From positions 10,341 to 27,470 of the forward strand of contig DCAT01000116.1 in assembly GCA_002312935.1 (NCBI GenBank): 17,130 nt of DNA, read 5' to 3'. The DNA is from Oceanospirillaceae bacterium UBA1126. GTDB lineage: Bacteria > Pseudomonadota > Gammaproteobacteria > Pseudomonadales > Balneatricaceae. Under the pieces are notes generated by a model. That model searched no databases. It was not told the origin of the DNA and saw only the letters and a program-made list of their open reading frames with translations. The translations under genes and the position numbers were made by a program. Positions 7,974 through 14,593 of the stretch are shown here, piece after piece (position 1 is the first letter of the stretch; each line of letters starts with the position of its first letter).

Positions 7974-8457
7974 AGGCCGCATTATAGTTGCAGACCATGA
8001 CGGCACTCATGTGGTTAAATTTTTGGGTGACGTGAGATTAACCTTATGCCCAGCACTGGATCAATACCTTGATAACATTTTTAATAGCAGCTACTTTAAG
8101 ACCATTCTTATAGATTTAACAGAAACCCAAGGGATTGATTCTACCACCCTTGGTATGTTGGCTAAGATGTCGATCCGCATGAAGAAAAAAGTGGGATTCG
8201 TACCCACTGTGGTATCCATCAATGACAATATAACCCGGGTGTTGATGAGTATGGGTTTTGATAAAGTGTTTGTTTTGGTTAAACACTTAGAGGAAGAAGC
8301 AGAACCCATGCAAGAACTAGCACAAGGTGACTTTTCAGACCTTACAGTGCAGCAAAAAGTGCTAGAAGCCCACCGAACCTTGATGGGCATGAACCAAAAA
8401 AACCACCAAGAATTTAAAAACTTGGTAGATGTACTAGAGCATCAGTGCCTTATTTAA
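7966..8457 (+). CDS. STAS-domain anti-sigma factor antagonist (RssC/HsbA-like)
   Basis: A 163-residue protein with an N-terminal STAS domain (about 4-108) and a helical C-terminal extension. The phosphorylation-site segment GIDSTTLGML puts the likely phosphoserine at S59, equivalent to the serine in SpoIIAA and in HsbA. Such antagonists switch partners: the dephosphorylated form binds an anti-sigma factor or similar target, and a PP2C phosphatase resets it. That phosphatase is very probably the product of the preceding gene, with which it overlaps by eight bases. A GTG at 7954 is in frame, but GGAG at 7956-7959 is correctly spaced for the ATG at 7966, which I choose. No cognate serine kinase or anti-sigma factor is in the window. 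The C-terminal extension (about 110-163) is acidic, then rich in H, N and Q. Confidence 0.88.
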   Translation: MLKGRIIVADHDGTHVVKFLGDVRLTLCPALDQYLDNIFNSSYFKTILIDLTETQGIDSTTLGMLAKMSIRMKKKVGFVPTVVSINDNITRVLMSMGFDKVFVLVKHLEEEAEPMQELAQGDFSDLTVQQKVLEAHRTLMGMNQKNHQEFKNLVDVLEHQCLI

Positions 8458-8458
8458 T

Positions 8459-9403
8459 TTAACCCAGTAAAGCCTCTAACTTTTCTTGATCCCTGGTGAA
8501 ATTGCGAATACCCTCAGCTAGCTTCTCTGTCGCCATGGCATCTTCATTATGCATCCAACGGAAGTCTGATTGGTTAAGGCTCATCTTAGCCTGTGCTGTT
8601 GAAGCCTTTTTGCTGTCTAATTGTTGAACGAGCACGCCAGTGTCCTCAGCCAAATCCTGCATAAGGGCAGGGCTGATAGTTAATCGGTCACACCCAGCTA
8701 ATTGTTCAATTTCTTGTGTGTTTCTAAAGCTAGCACCCATCACTACAGTGTTGTAGCCATATTGCTTGTAATAGTGGTAAATTTTACTCACCGAGATAAC
8801 ACCAGGGTCTTCTGCAGGAGCAAAACTGTCCACCTTCATTGCAGCTTTGTGCCAATCCATAATACGGCCTACAAACGGTGATATTAAGTAGACACCGGCT
8901 TCTGCGCAAGCAATAGCTTGGGCAAAACTAAATAATAACGTTAGGTTGCAATTGATACCTTGCTCTTCAAGTTTCTTGCCTGCCTGAATGCCTTCCCAGG
9001 TGGAGGCTATCTTAATTAATACGCGGTCTTTACTCACGCCCTGCTGATGGTATAAATCAATAATTTTAAGGGCTCGGGTAACAGTTGCGTCTGTGTCGAA
9101 AGACAGACGAGAATCTACCTCTGTAGAAATACGACCAGGCACAGCACTAAGAATCTCTTTGCCAATGGCTACCGCTAGGTAATCACAGGTATTATCCATC
9201 TGCACATGGCCATCGCCACCTTGCGTTGTTGCCCATTGCTTGGCCTCAGCTAACAGGTGTGCATATTGTGGCATTTGTGCCGCTTTTAATACCAAAGAGG
9301 GATTAGTGGTTGCGTCTTGTGGCTGATATTGTTTAATGGCGTCTAAGTCGCCAGTATCAGCAACTACAGTGGTCATGGATTTGAGTTGTTGCAGTTTGTT
9401 CAT
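8459..9403 (-). CDS. talB: Transaldolase
   Basis: Pentose-phosphate-pathway enzyme that moves a dihydroxyacetone unit from sedoheptulose-7-phosphate to glyceraldehyde-3-phosphate, in the cytoplasm. The 314-residue length and sequence match the E. coli TalB/TalA class throughout: MTTVVADTGDLDAIKQYQPQDATTNPSL at the start, with the catalytic D16, and the Schiff-base lysine K131 in RVLIKIASTWEGIQ. Other conserved blocks are CNLTLLFSFAQAIACAEAGV and SPFVGRIMDWHK. Its start overlaps the end of dusA by four bases, so it is the last gene of the azlC-to-talB unit. Its stop codon lies one base from the stop of the opposing STAS gene, leaving no intergenic terminator. The symbol could equally be tal. 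Confidence 0.96.
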   Translation of the reverse strand: MNKLQQLKSMTTVVADTGDLDAIKQYQPQDATTNPSLVLKAAQMPQYAHLLAEAKQWATTQGGDGHVQMDNTCDYLAVAIGKEILSAVPGRISTEVDSRLSFDTDATVTRALKIIDLYHQQGVSKDRVLIKIASTWEGIQAGKKLEEQGINCNLTLLFSFAQAIACAEAGVYLISPFVGRIMDWHKAAMKVDSFAPAEDPGVISVSKIYHYYKQYGYNTVVMGASFRNTQEIEQLAGCDRLTISPALMQDLAEDTGVLVQQLDSKKASTAQAKMSLNQSDFRWMHNEDAMATEKLAEGIRNFTRDQEKLEALLG

Positions 9404-10437
9404 TGTTGGTTTGTTATCTCTGTTATTGTTGTTGGCACTGTTTCAATTAAACCTAACGCGTCATACATCACTTGAATGCTAGCGTTATGGCCATGAATAT
9501 TATCACTAATATGACGTCGTAGGGCGCGGGCACCCGGTATTCCTTGAAAAAGGCCCATAATATGTCCACTCATGTGGTGTAAAGAGGTGCCTTGTTCGTG
9601 TCGTTGTTGCATATAAGCAAAGTACTTAAGGGCCGCTTCGCGACGCGCTGGTGCGGTCAGGTTGCTGTCATAGAACTGGTGGTCTACTTGGGTGAGTAGG
9701 GCGCTATTATGGTTGGCAGCGCGGCCTAGCATAACGCCATCTACATGAGTTAAATGCAGATGGCAGTCGGCAATAGTGTCAATGCCACCATTGATGATAA
9801 TTTCCAAATGAGGGAAGTCAGCTTTTAAACGATACACCTTGTCATACTGCAGTGGAGGAATTTCGCGATTTTGTTTGGGTGACAAACCCTTTAAGATTGC
9901 ATTGCGAGCATGCACTATAAAGGTCTCACAACCGCTTTGGCTCACTTGCGCTACAAAACCTGCCAACAGATCATAATCATCTATGTCGTCAATACCAATG
10001 CGGTGTTTAATAGTGACGGGAATAGCCACTGCTTCAATCATCGCCTGCATACATTCAGTGACACGTGTTGGATGTGCCATAAGGCATGCACCAATCATAT
10101 TGTTTTGTACCTTGTCGCTCGGGCAGCCTACGTTAAGGTTAATTTCATCGTAGCCATAGTCTTCGCCAATGCGCGCGCATTGAGCTAATTCATCTATATT
10201 ACTGCCGCCTAACTGCAAAGCTAGTGGGTGCTCTTGATCGGTATAACTCAACAGGTAGTCTTGATCGCCATTAAGTATAGCGCCTGTGGTAATCATTTCT
10301 GTGTACAACAGGGCGTGGTTGCTCAATAATCGAGCTAAGTATCGAAAATGTCTATCAGTGACGTCGATCATAGGGGCCACGCTAAAGCGTCGATCTAAAT
10401 CAGTTTTTTCATGTGATGGCATGGGTTTTGTGCTCAT
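9400..10437 (-). CDS. dusA: tRNA-dihydrouridine(20/20a) synthase DusA
   Basis: FMN- and NADPH-dependent enzyme that reduces uridine 20/20a in the D-loop of tRNA. Visible blocks: FMN-binding APMIDVTDRHFRYLARLLS near the N-terminus, YTEMITTGAI, and INLNVGCPSDKVQNN with the catalytic cysteine (C105 from this start). Further on are GACLMAHP, VTIKHRIGIDD, FIVHARNAILKGLSPKQNREIPPL (typical of the DusA subfamily), IINGGI and DGVMLGRAANHN. The frame extends to a TTG at 10455 without a ribosome binding site; the ATG at 10437 has AGGGG nine bases ahead and gives 345 residues, the E. coli length. It begins two bases after the ghrA-like stop and overlaps talB by four bases, implying translational coupling. 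A dusA-tal neighbourhood is also known to me from Pseudomonas. Confidence 0.95.
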   Translation of the reverse strand: MSTKPMPSHEKTDLDRRFSVAPMIDVTDRHFRYLARLLSNHALLYTEMITTGAILNGDQDYLLSYTDQEHPLALQLGGSNIDELAQCARIGEDYGYDEINLNVGCPSDKVQNNMIGACLMAHPTRVTECMQAMIEAVAIPVTIKHRIGIDDIDDYDLLAGFVAQVSQSGCETFIVHARNAILKGLSPKQNREIPPLQYDKVYRLKADFPHLEIIINGGIDTIADCHLHLTHVDGVMLGRAANHNSALLTQVDHQFYDSNLTAPARREAALKYFAYMQQRHEQGTSLHHMSGHIMGLFQGIPGARALRRHISDNIHGHNASIQVMYDALGLIETVPTTITEITNQQ

Positions 10438-10439
10438 GT

Positions 10440-11387
10440 TCAATAGCCCCTGCAACGATCTACAAGACCACTTGGGTTTTTGTTATCAATGATAGCTTGC
10501 AGGGTATTGCCTATTTTCTCTACACAGGGTGTGTATTCAGATTGTGCAGAGCTGTGCGGTGTCATCATCACTTTAGGGTGCTGCCAAAGTTGATGTTCTT
10601 TAGGTAAGGGCTCTTGTTCAAATACATCGATTACAGCTCCACGCAAGTGATTTTCATCAAGTAAATCTAGCAAATCATCCACTACCAAATGTTGGCCTCG
10701 GCCTGCATTTATTACGATAGAGCCCTTTGGCAATTGACTCATATTGCGGCGATTTAAAATGCCTTGGGTGTCAGCTGTAAGAGGCAGCAAACAGCAAAGT
10801 GCATCGGTACGCTTAAGAAAACCCTCAAGTTCTTGCGCACCTGCATAACTTGAGACACCCTGTAGCTGCTTTTTATTTTGACTCCAACCCGCCACATCAA
10901 AGCCATAACTTTGAAGGTGTTGTGCCAGTTGAGCGCCCAGTTGCCCCAAACCTAAGATGCCAACTCTAAAAGTAGATGCCGGTTTAAAGGGCAGAACTTG
11001 CCACTGCTTTTGTTGTTTCTGCTGCTGATAGCGGTCCATATCTCTATAGTAATGCAGTAAAAAATAGCTAAAATATTGGTTCATCTGTGCTGCCATGCCA
11101 CCGTCTTCAATGCGGTATATTTCAACATGCTTAGGCACTGCAGGATTACTTAGTATTGCATCCACACCAGCACCCAAATTAAACAGCGTTGTTAAGTTAG
11201 GAAAGCGTTCAAAAAAGGCCTGTGTGGGTTTCCAAACAATGCCATATTTCACTTGTTCTGGATTAGCGATGTGTTGCCAGTCTTGTACATTTAAATGGGA
11301 AAATTGACGCCTAAACTCGAGCAACCAGGGATTCGTAGATTCATATGAGGTATATAAAGCGCAGGTTGTCACTAGCTTACCATCCAT
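10440..11387 (-). CDS. D-2-hydroxyacid dehydrogenase, glyoxylate/hydroxypyruvate reductase A type
   Basis: A 315-residue NAD(P)-dependent 2-hydroxyacid dehydrogenase, similar along its whole length to E. coli GhrA, which reduces glyoxylate and hydroxypyruvate. The cofactor fold has GILGLGQLG (G146, G148, G151). Catalytic residues are R230 (INAGRGQH), E259 (VFEQEPLP) and H278 (MTPHSSA). Other GhrA-type segments are LFNLGAGVDAILSNP, RIEDGGMAAQM and the C-terminal VDRCRGY. The cofactor loop (GWSQNKKQ after the glycine motif) is compatible with NADPH but this is not decisive. The start overlaps azlD by 16 bases and has no clear ribosome binding site, so translation probably depends on coupling. 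Family placement is firm; the substrate is inferred from similarity, so I leave the symbol blank. Confidence 0.88.
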   Translation of the reverse strand: MDGKLVTTCALYTSYESTNPWLLEFRRQFSHLNVQDWQHIANPEQVKYGIVWKPTQAFFERFPNLTTLFNLGAGVDAILSNPAVPKHVEIYRIEDGGMAAQMNQYFSYFLLHYYRDMDRYQQQKQQKQWQVLPFKPASTFRVGILGLGQLGAQLAQHLQSYGFDVAGWSQNKKQLQGVSSYAGAQELEGFLKRTDALCCLLPLTADTQGILNRRNMSQLPKGSIVINAGRGQHLVVDDLLDLLDENHLRGAVIDVFEQEPLPKEHQLWQHPKVMMTPHSSAQSEYTPCVEKIGNTLQAIIDNKNPSGLVDRCRGY

Positions 11388-11689
11388 TTAATTAATATAA
11401 AGCTTACAAGGCCCACCACAATGGTTGTTAGCAGGTGTTGTCGCCAAAATCCAACGCCAGCTGCTACTAGCGCTGCCCAAAAATAAGGGTTAGCTAAACT
11501 TAGGTCTAAGTCACCTTCAGGCATCAGAATTAGGGGTGCAATAATTGCACTTAACACAACGGGCGGCACATAACCTAAGGCCTGCTTAAACCAAAGTGGA
11601 AAACGAATGCGCCCAGCCATGGCAAACATTACATAGCGTAAAGAGAATGTAACAAGGGCCATACCTGCAATCATCATGGTTTCATTCAT
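11372..11689 (-). CDS. azlD: AzlD family branched-chain amino acid export subunit
   Basis: A small membrane protein of 105 residues with four hydrophobic segments (about 4-24, 38-56, 67-82 and 86-103). It shows the AzlD-type pattern: an early TFSLRYVMFAMAGR helix, then a VPPVVLSAIIAPLIL segment. AzlD pairs with AzlC to form a LIV-E class exporter of branched-chain amino acids and related compounds (BrnE/BrnF in Corynebacterium, YgaH/YgaZ in E. coli). Its ATG overlaps the azlC stop by four bases (ATGA), and its 3' end overlaps the ghrA-like gene by 16 bases. Exported substrate cannot be told from sequence. Confidence 0.9.
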   Translation of the reverse strand: MNETMMIAGMALVTFSLRYVMFAMAGRIRFPLWFKQALGYVPPVVLSAIIAPLILMPEGDLDLSLANPYFWAALVAAGVGFWRQHLLTTIVVGLVSFILIKWMVS

Positions 11690-12498
11690 GGTTTGGTACT
11701 CCTTGCTTTAGTGTTGGTGGTTTTAACCCCTGTACTTTTAGTTGCTGGGTTGGCTGCTTTTGCAAGCTGCATTCGCAGTTGAACTTGCTGGCTAGCATAG
11801 CCAATACAAATACCAGATAGTGCAGCAACGACAAGGCCTAGTTGATGGGGCAGGTCACGCAGAATAATAGCAAAGGTAGCCGCACTTATTACTGCTAACC
11901 ACATGGGTTGATTACGTAAATATGGAATGACAATTCCTAGAAACGTTACTGACATTGCAAAATCTAAGCCCCAGTTAGTCATGTCTGGAAATAGTTCACC
12001 CAAACCAATACCCAGCCAAGTACATAACTGCCAGTTACTATACATGGCCACAATAGAACCCAAAAAGAACCAATGGGCTCGGTTTGTATCTGTGCGGCCT
12101 AAATAGCGGCCATTAACCACAGCAAAGGATTCGTCTGTTAAACCAAACGCTAACAGCGCACGCCACCCGTGAGATAAATGACTTACTTTATCGACCAGGG
12201 CTGTAGCATAGAGAAGATGCCTTAAGTTCACTACAAAGGTTGTGGCTATAATAATGACTGGGCCTACGCCAGTAGCTAACAGCCCCAAAGCAATAAACTG
12301 CGAGGAACCTGCATATACAAAAAGTGACATAGCCATGGCACCCCAAATAGACAAACCACTAGATTCTGCCAAAGTACCAAAGATAATGCCAAAAGGAATA
12401 GCGCCAACAATCATGGGTATAGTCGCTTTTGCTCCCTGAATAAACTCGGCACTGTTAGAGGGTGATGTGACACTGAGTTGATCGAGAGAATTTGACAT
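11686..12498 (-). CDS. azlC: AzlC family branched-chain amino acid permease
   Basis: A polytopic membrane protein of 270 residues, the large subunit of the AzlCD exporter. The family's N-terminal IPMIVGAIPFGIIFGTLAESSGLS segment is clear, as is MSLFVYAGSSQFIALGLLATG. The NLRHLLYA motif and the GLTDESFAVVN motif also match. Hydrophobic segments continue to about residue 240, followed by a basic, Thr/Lys-rich cytoplasmic tail (about 243-270) that is longer than in many relatives. The ATG at 12498 lacks a strong ribosome binding site. First gene of the leftward azlC-azlD-ghrA-dusA-talB unit, with a candidate promoter about 110 bases upstream. Possible substrates include valine, leucine, isoleucine or methionine; none is shown directly. 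Confidence 0.92.
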   Translation of the reverse strand: MSNSLDQLSVTSPSNSAEFIQGAKATIPMIVGAIPFGIIFGTLAESSGLSIWGAMAMSLFVYAGSSQFIALGLLATGVGPVIIIATTFVVNLRHLLYATALVDKVSHLSHGWRALLAFGLTDESFAVVNGRYLGRTDTNRAHWFFLGSIVAMYSNWQLCTWLGIGLGELFPDMTNWGLDFAMSVTFLGIVIPYLRNQPMWLAVISAATFAIILRDLPHQLGLVVAALSGICIGYASQQVQLRMQLAKAANPATKSTGVKTTNTKARSTKP

Positions 12499-12557
12499 AA
12501 TGATGCTTAAATGTTGTTACTTTTTCCTAGTTGCACTTAAGGTGAGTCTTTTAAGTC

Positions 12558-12577
12558 CACCCTTCCACACTAGGGTG
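12558..12577. other. Short hairpin in the azlC leader
   Basis: CACCCT at 12558-12563 and AGGGTG at 12572-12577 can pair around an eight-base loop. It lies between the candidate azlC promoter and the azlC start, hence in the predicted 5' leader. GGTGAG occurs at 12541-12546 and again at 12574-12579. No T-run follows on either strand, so a simple intrinsic terminator is unlikely. It could be a leader element or a protein-binding site such as one for an Lrp-type regulator; this is speculative. Confidence 0.3.
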
Positions 12578-12606
12578 AGACCTAAAGTATTTTTCTGCGT
12601 TGATGT

Positions 12607-12635
12607 ATTATAGCCTTAATAGGGTTTGGAGTAGA
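12607..12635 (-). promoter_or_regulatory. Candidate sigma-70 promoter for the azlCD-ghrA-dusA-talB unit
   Basis: On the minus strand, a perfect -10 hexamer TATAAT lies at 12612-12607. A weak -35 (TCTACT, three of six matches) lies 17 bases upstream at 12635-12630. Transcription would begin near 12600 and leave a leader of about 100 bases before the azlC ATG at 12498. It is the only good -10 hexamer I found upstream of the five-gene unit. The weak -35 suggests help from an activator. Confidence 0.45.
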
Positions 12636-12656
12636 ACAATTTTAAACCCAGTTACG

Positions 12657-13574
12657 CTAATGTTTAGGATAGATAGGGCTATCCTTCTGGCGCAACATGG
12701 TCTGGCGCATGAGTGACCAATAGCCCTTGTAAAAATAACCTCCATTACGTTGTAAAATTAATTGGCGATGTGTTTGCCAATGTCTATTGACCATAAACCA
12801 AGGCAATTGAGGGAACTCATGGTGCACTTGGTGCAGGTTCACATTCATAAACAATAATCGAGTAAACCAAGAACCCTCTACTATGGCGCAGCGCTTGTGG
12901 TTATTAGGCCCAGGTCTATGCTCTGCATATGAGCGCATTAAGGTAAGGCTTAACCCAGGCCAAACGCACATAACAACATATTGCCACCAAATTACCCCCT
13001 GGTGGCTAAGCCAAAGTATCAAGCTAACCATTAATACTAGGTGTAAAGCCCAGTTGCGCCAATGGTATAGGCCACCTTTAGATACTTCTTTTAGTTGTGT
13101 TACTAGAAAAAGCCCCACAACGAGCCACGGGCCAATCACCATGCGACCTAAAAAGGTGTAATTTAAATGCCATAATAAGCGTATTGGTGGGCTCATTGCC
13201 TGCCAACTCTCAGGCCAGTGGTAATAGCTTTCTGGGTCTAATCCAGGGTCGGTAAGTGTGTCAACCCTATGGTGGAGTCGGTGATCATCACGGTACTTAA
13301 AATAGGGTATCCATAGGCTTAAAGGCAACCAGCCCAGGGCGTCATTAAACCAGCCCCAAGGTGTAGGATGGCCGTGCAATAATTCGTGTTGCACACTGCC
13401 ATGTAAACATAATATAACGGCCGCAAGAGGAGACACTAGCCACCATGACAGTTCTGTAGCATTGCTCATAAAAACACCCCAACTGCAATAAACACAAACG
13501 ATTAAAGCCCATGTAGGCCAACCTTGGCGCTGCCAAGCAGAGCGACATATGGGTGCAGTGGGAGTGGGTGGCAT
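12657..13574 (-). CDS. Membrane fatty acid desaturase / hydroxylase family protein
   Basis: A 305-residue integral membrane di-iron protein of the FA_desaturase superfamily. The three histidine boxes are present: HELLHGH (H63, H67, H69), HRLHH (H98, H101, H102) and HQVHHEFP (H248, H251, H252), with an extra EHR at H219. Hydrophobic segments lie at about 20-36, 43-58, 79-92, 142-160, 176-190 and 196-212. Such enzymes introduce double bonds or hydroxyl groups into fatty acyl chains or carotenoids with oxygen; the exact substrate cannot be read here. An in-frame TAA three codons upstream confines the start to the ATG at 13574 or later. No Shine-Dalgarno sequence is visible. It is divergent from the XRE-type regulator, with a large palindrome between them, which suggests control by that regulator. 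Confidence 0.85.
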   Translation of the reverse strand: MPPTPTAPICRSAWQRQGWPTWALIVCVYCSWGVFMSNATELSWWLVSPLAAVILCLHGSVQHELLHGHPTPWGWFNDALGWLPLSLWIPYFKYRDDHRLHHRVDTLTDPGLDPESYYHWPESWQAMSPPIRLLWHLNYTFLGRMVIGPWLVVGLFLVTQLKEVSKGGLYHWRNWALHLVLMVSLILWLSHQGVIWWQYVVMCVWPGLSLTLMRSYAEHRPGPNNHKRCAIVEGSWFTRLLFMNVNLHQVHHEFPQLPWFMVNRHWQTHRQLILQRNGGYFYKGYWSLMRQTMLRQKDSPIYPKH

Positions 13575-13610
13575 TGCGCATTATTCGAATGTTGATTATC
13601 CATGGAGGAC

Positions 13611-13639
13611 AAGATAGCCTAGGTATTAATTTGCGACAA
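13611..13639 (-). promoter_or_regulatory. Candidate promoter for the desaturase gene
   Basis: On the minus strand, TTGTCG at 13639-13634 (four of six to the -35 consensus) and TATCTT at 13616-13611 (four of six to the -10) are separated by 17 bases. This would give a leader of roughly 30 bases before the ATG at 13574. The large palindrome at 13662-13691 lies about 22 bases upstream of the -35, a position more usual for an activator or for regulator autocontrol than for direct blocking. Moderate support only. Confidence 0.4.
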
Positions 13640-13661
13640 CGAGTGTTTTTGCTTCACTTAT

Positions 13662-13691
13662 ACATTTTTGTTGTTTTAACAACACAAATGT
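13662..13691. promoter_or_regulatory. 30-bp near-perfect palindrome, probable operator
   Basis: Arms of 14 bases flank a two-base TT centre (13676-13677). The inner arms are GTTGTT at 13670-13675 and AACAAC at 13678-13683, and pairing continues outward to ACA at 13662-13664 and TGT at 13689-13691. The only mismatch is T13668 against C13685. It lies in the desaturase/XRE divergent region, 38 bases before the regulator's ATG. The symmetry fits a dimeric HTH regulator, most simply the adjacent XRE-type protein acting on itself and on the desaturase gene. There is no G/C-rich stem with T-run as expected for a terminator. Confidence 0.6.
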
Positions 13692-13700
13692 TAATTTTGC

Positions 13701-13730
13701 AATCAATTACCCACAGTTAGTAATCAATTA
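13701..13730. repeat. Direct repeat AATCAATTA, 21-base period
   Basis: AATCAATTA occurs at 13701-13709 and again at 13722-13730, with the second copy running into the A of the regulator's ATG. The 21-base spacing equals two DNA helical turns, so two protein subunits could bind on the same face, overlapping the translation start. It may be a second regulatory site or chance in AT-rich sequence. Confidence 0.35.
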
Positions 13731-14593
13731 TGGACAGTAAAGAACGCATTCTTCGTGTGGACAGCTTTCGTCAACGGCTGATAGAGGTTATGTCTCGTAC
13801 AGGTATAAAAAGCGCCAGCTTAGCCCAAGCAATAGGTGTGGATCGGTCAACCTTATCCCAGCTATTAGCTGGAGAAAACGATCGATTACCCCGAGTAGAT
13901 ACGCTTATGGCCATTGCGTCTAAACTACAAATTAGTGTTGATTGGCTCCTTGGCCTCACTGGCGAGTCTCGCTCTGGTGCTGAAATTTTAAGTCAATCCT
14001 TGCAGTTAACTCCCAGTTCACCCTTACCTTCTGGCGCTAGCTTGCGCCTTTGGCATAAAGAAGCAATGGGTACCAAAATTCGTTACGTGCCTGCTAATTT
14101 GCCAGATTTTGTTAAAACTGAAGCTGTGTTAGCGTGTGAATATGGTCAGTTTGAAAATGTCAGTTTAGAACAGGTGATTGATACCACTAAGGAGCGTTAT
14201 TACGAGGTTCAACAACCTGGGTGCGATATGGAAATATGTTTGTCTACGCAGAAAATGATGGGTTTTGCACGGGGTGAAGGCTTGTGGTGCACCCTAAGCC
14301 TTCTAGAACGTTGTCAGCAATTGGAATGGTTTGCTCAGCTGGTGGATGACCTTTATCCTAAATTACGAGTGTATTTGTTTAACGAAAGCCGTAATTACGC
14401 TTCGCCCTATACTATATTTGGTGCTAAACGCAGCGCTGTGTATATGGGCCATATGTATTTTGTATTTAACACCAGTGAGCATGTGCAAACCTTAACAGGG
14501 CATTTTGATGGGTTAATTAGAGGCGCAGAGGTTCAGGCTCACCAGCTTAAACCTTGGATAGAGCACCTGCTGAATGAGGTTAGAGAGCATTAG
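13730..14593 (+). CDS. XRE-family HTH transcriptional regulator with unassigned C-terminal domain
   Basis: A 287-residue protein. Residues about 9-75 form an XRE/lambda-Cro-type HTH: FRQRLIEVMSRTGIKSASLAQAIGV, then the recognition-helix region DRSTLSQLLAGEN, then DTLMAIASKLQISVDWLLGLTG. The remaining 200 residues are a separate domain I cannot name, with aromatic-rich strands such as RLWHKEAMGTKIRYVPANLP, LRVYLFNESRNYASPYTIFG and AVYMGHMYFVFNT. It may sense a ligand or a partner protein. No Shine-Dalgarno sequence stands out before the ATG at 13730. Its stop directly abuts the ATG of the PhnD-like gene, so the two are co-transcribed. It is divergent from the desaturase gene, with a 30-bp palindrome between, suggesting autoregulation and control of the desaturase. 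Confidence 0.85.
   Translation: MDSKERILRVDSFRQRLIEVMSRTGIKSASLAQAIGVDRSTLSQLLAGENDRLPRVDTLMAIASKLQISVDWLLGLTGESRSGAEILSQSLQLTPSSPLPSGASLRLWHKEAMGTKIRYVPANLPDFVKTEAVLACEYGQFENVSLEQVIDTTKERYYEVQQPGCDMEICLSTQKMMGFARGEGLWCTLSLLERCQQLEWFAQLVDDLYPKLRVYLFNESRNYASPYTIFGAKRSAVYMGHMYFVFNTSEHVQTLTGHFDGLIRGAEVQAHQLKPWIEHLLNEVREH

Noticed and set aside
9910..10188. Open frame on the plus strand opposite dusA
   Set aside because: It is wholly antisense to a well-conserved gene, and its product shows no family resemblance or ribosome binding site.
12622..12649. Inverted repeat GGGTTT / AAACCC as terminator of the desaturase gene
   Set aside because: Six-base stem with a 16-base loop and no T-run; it also overlaps the candidate azlC promoter.
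13345..13581. Alternative minus-strand frame at the desaturase N-terminus, considered as evidence of a frameshift
   Set aside because: The main frame already contains all three histidine boxes and an in-frame stop just upstream, so the desaturase is complete without a frameshift.
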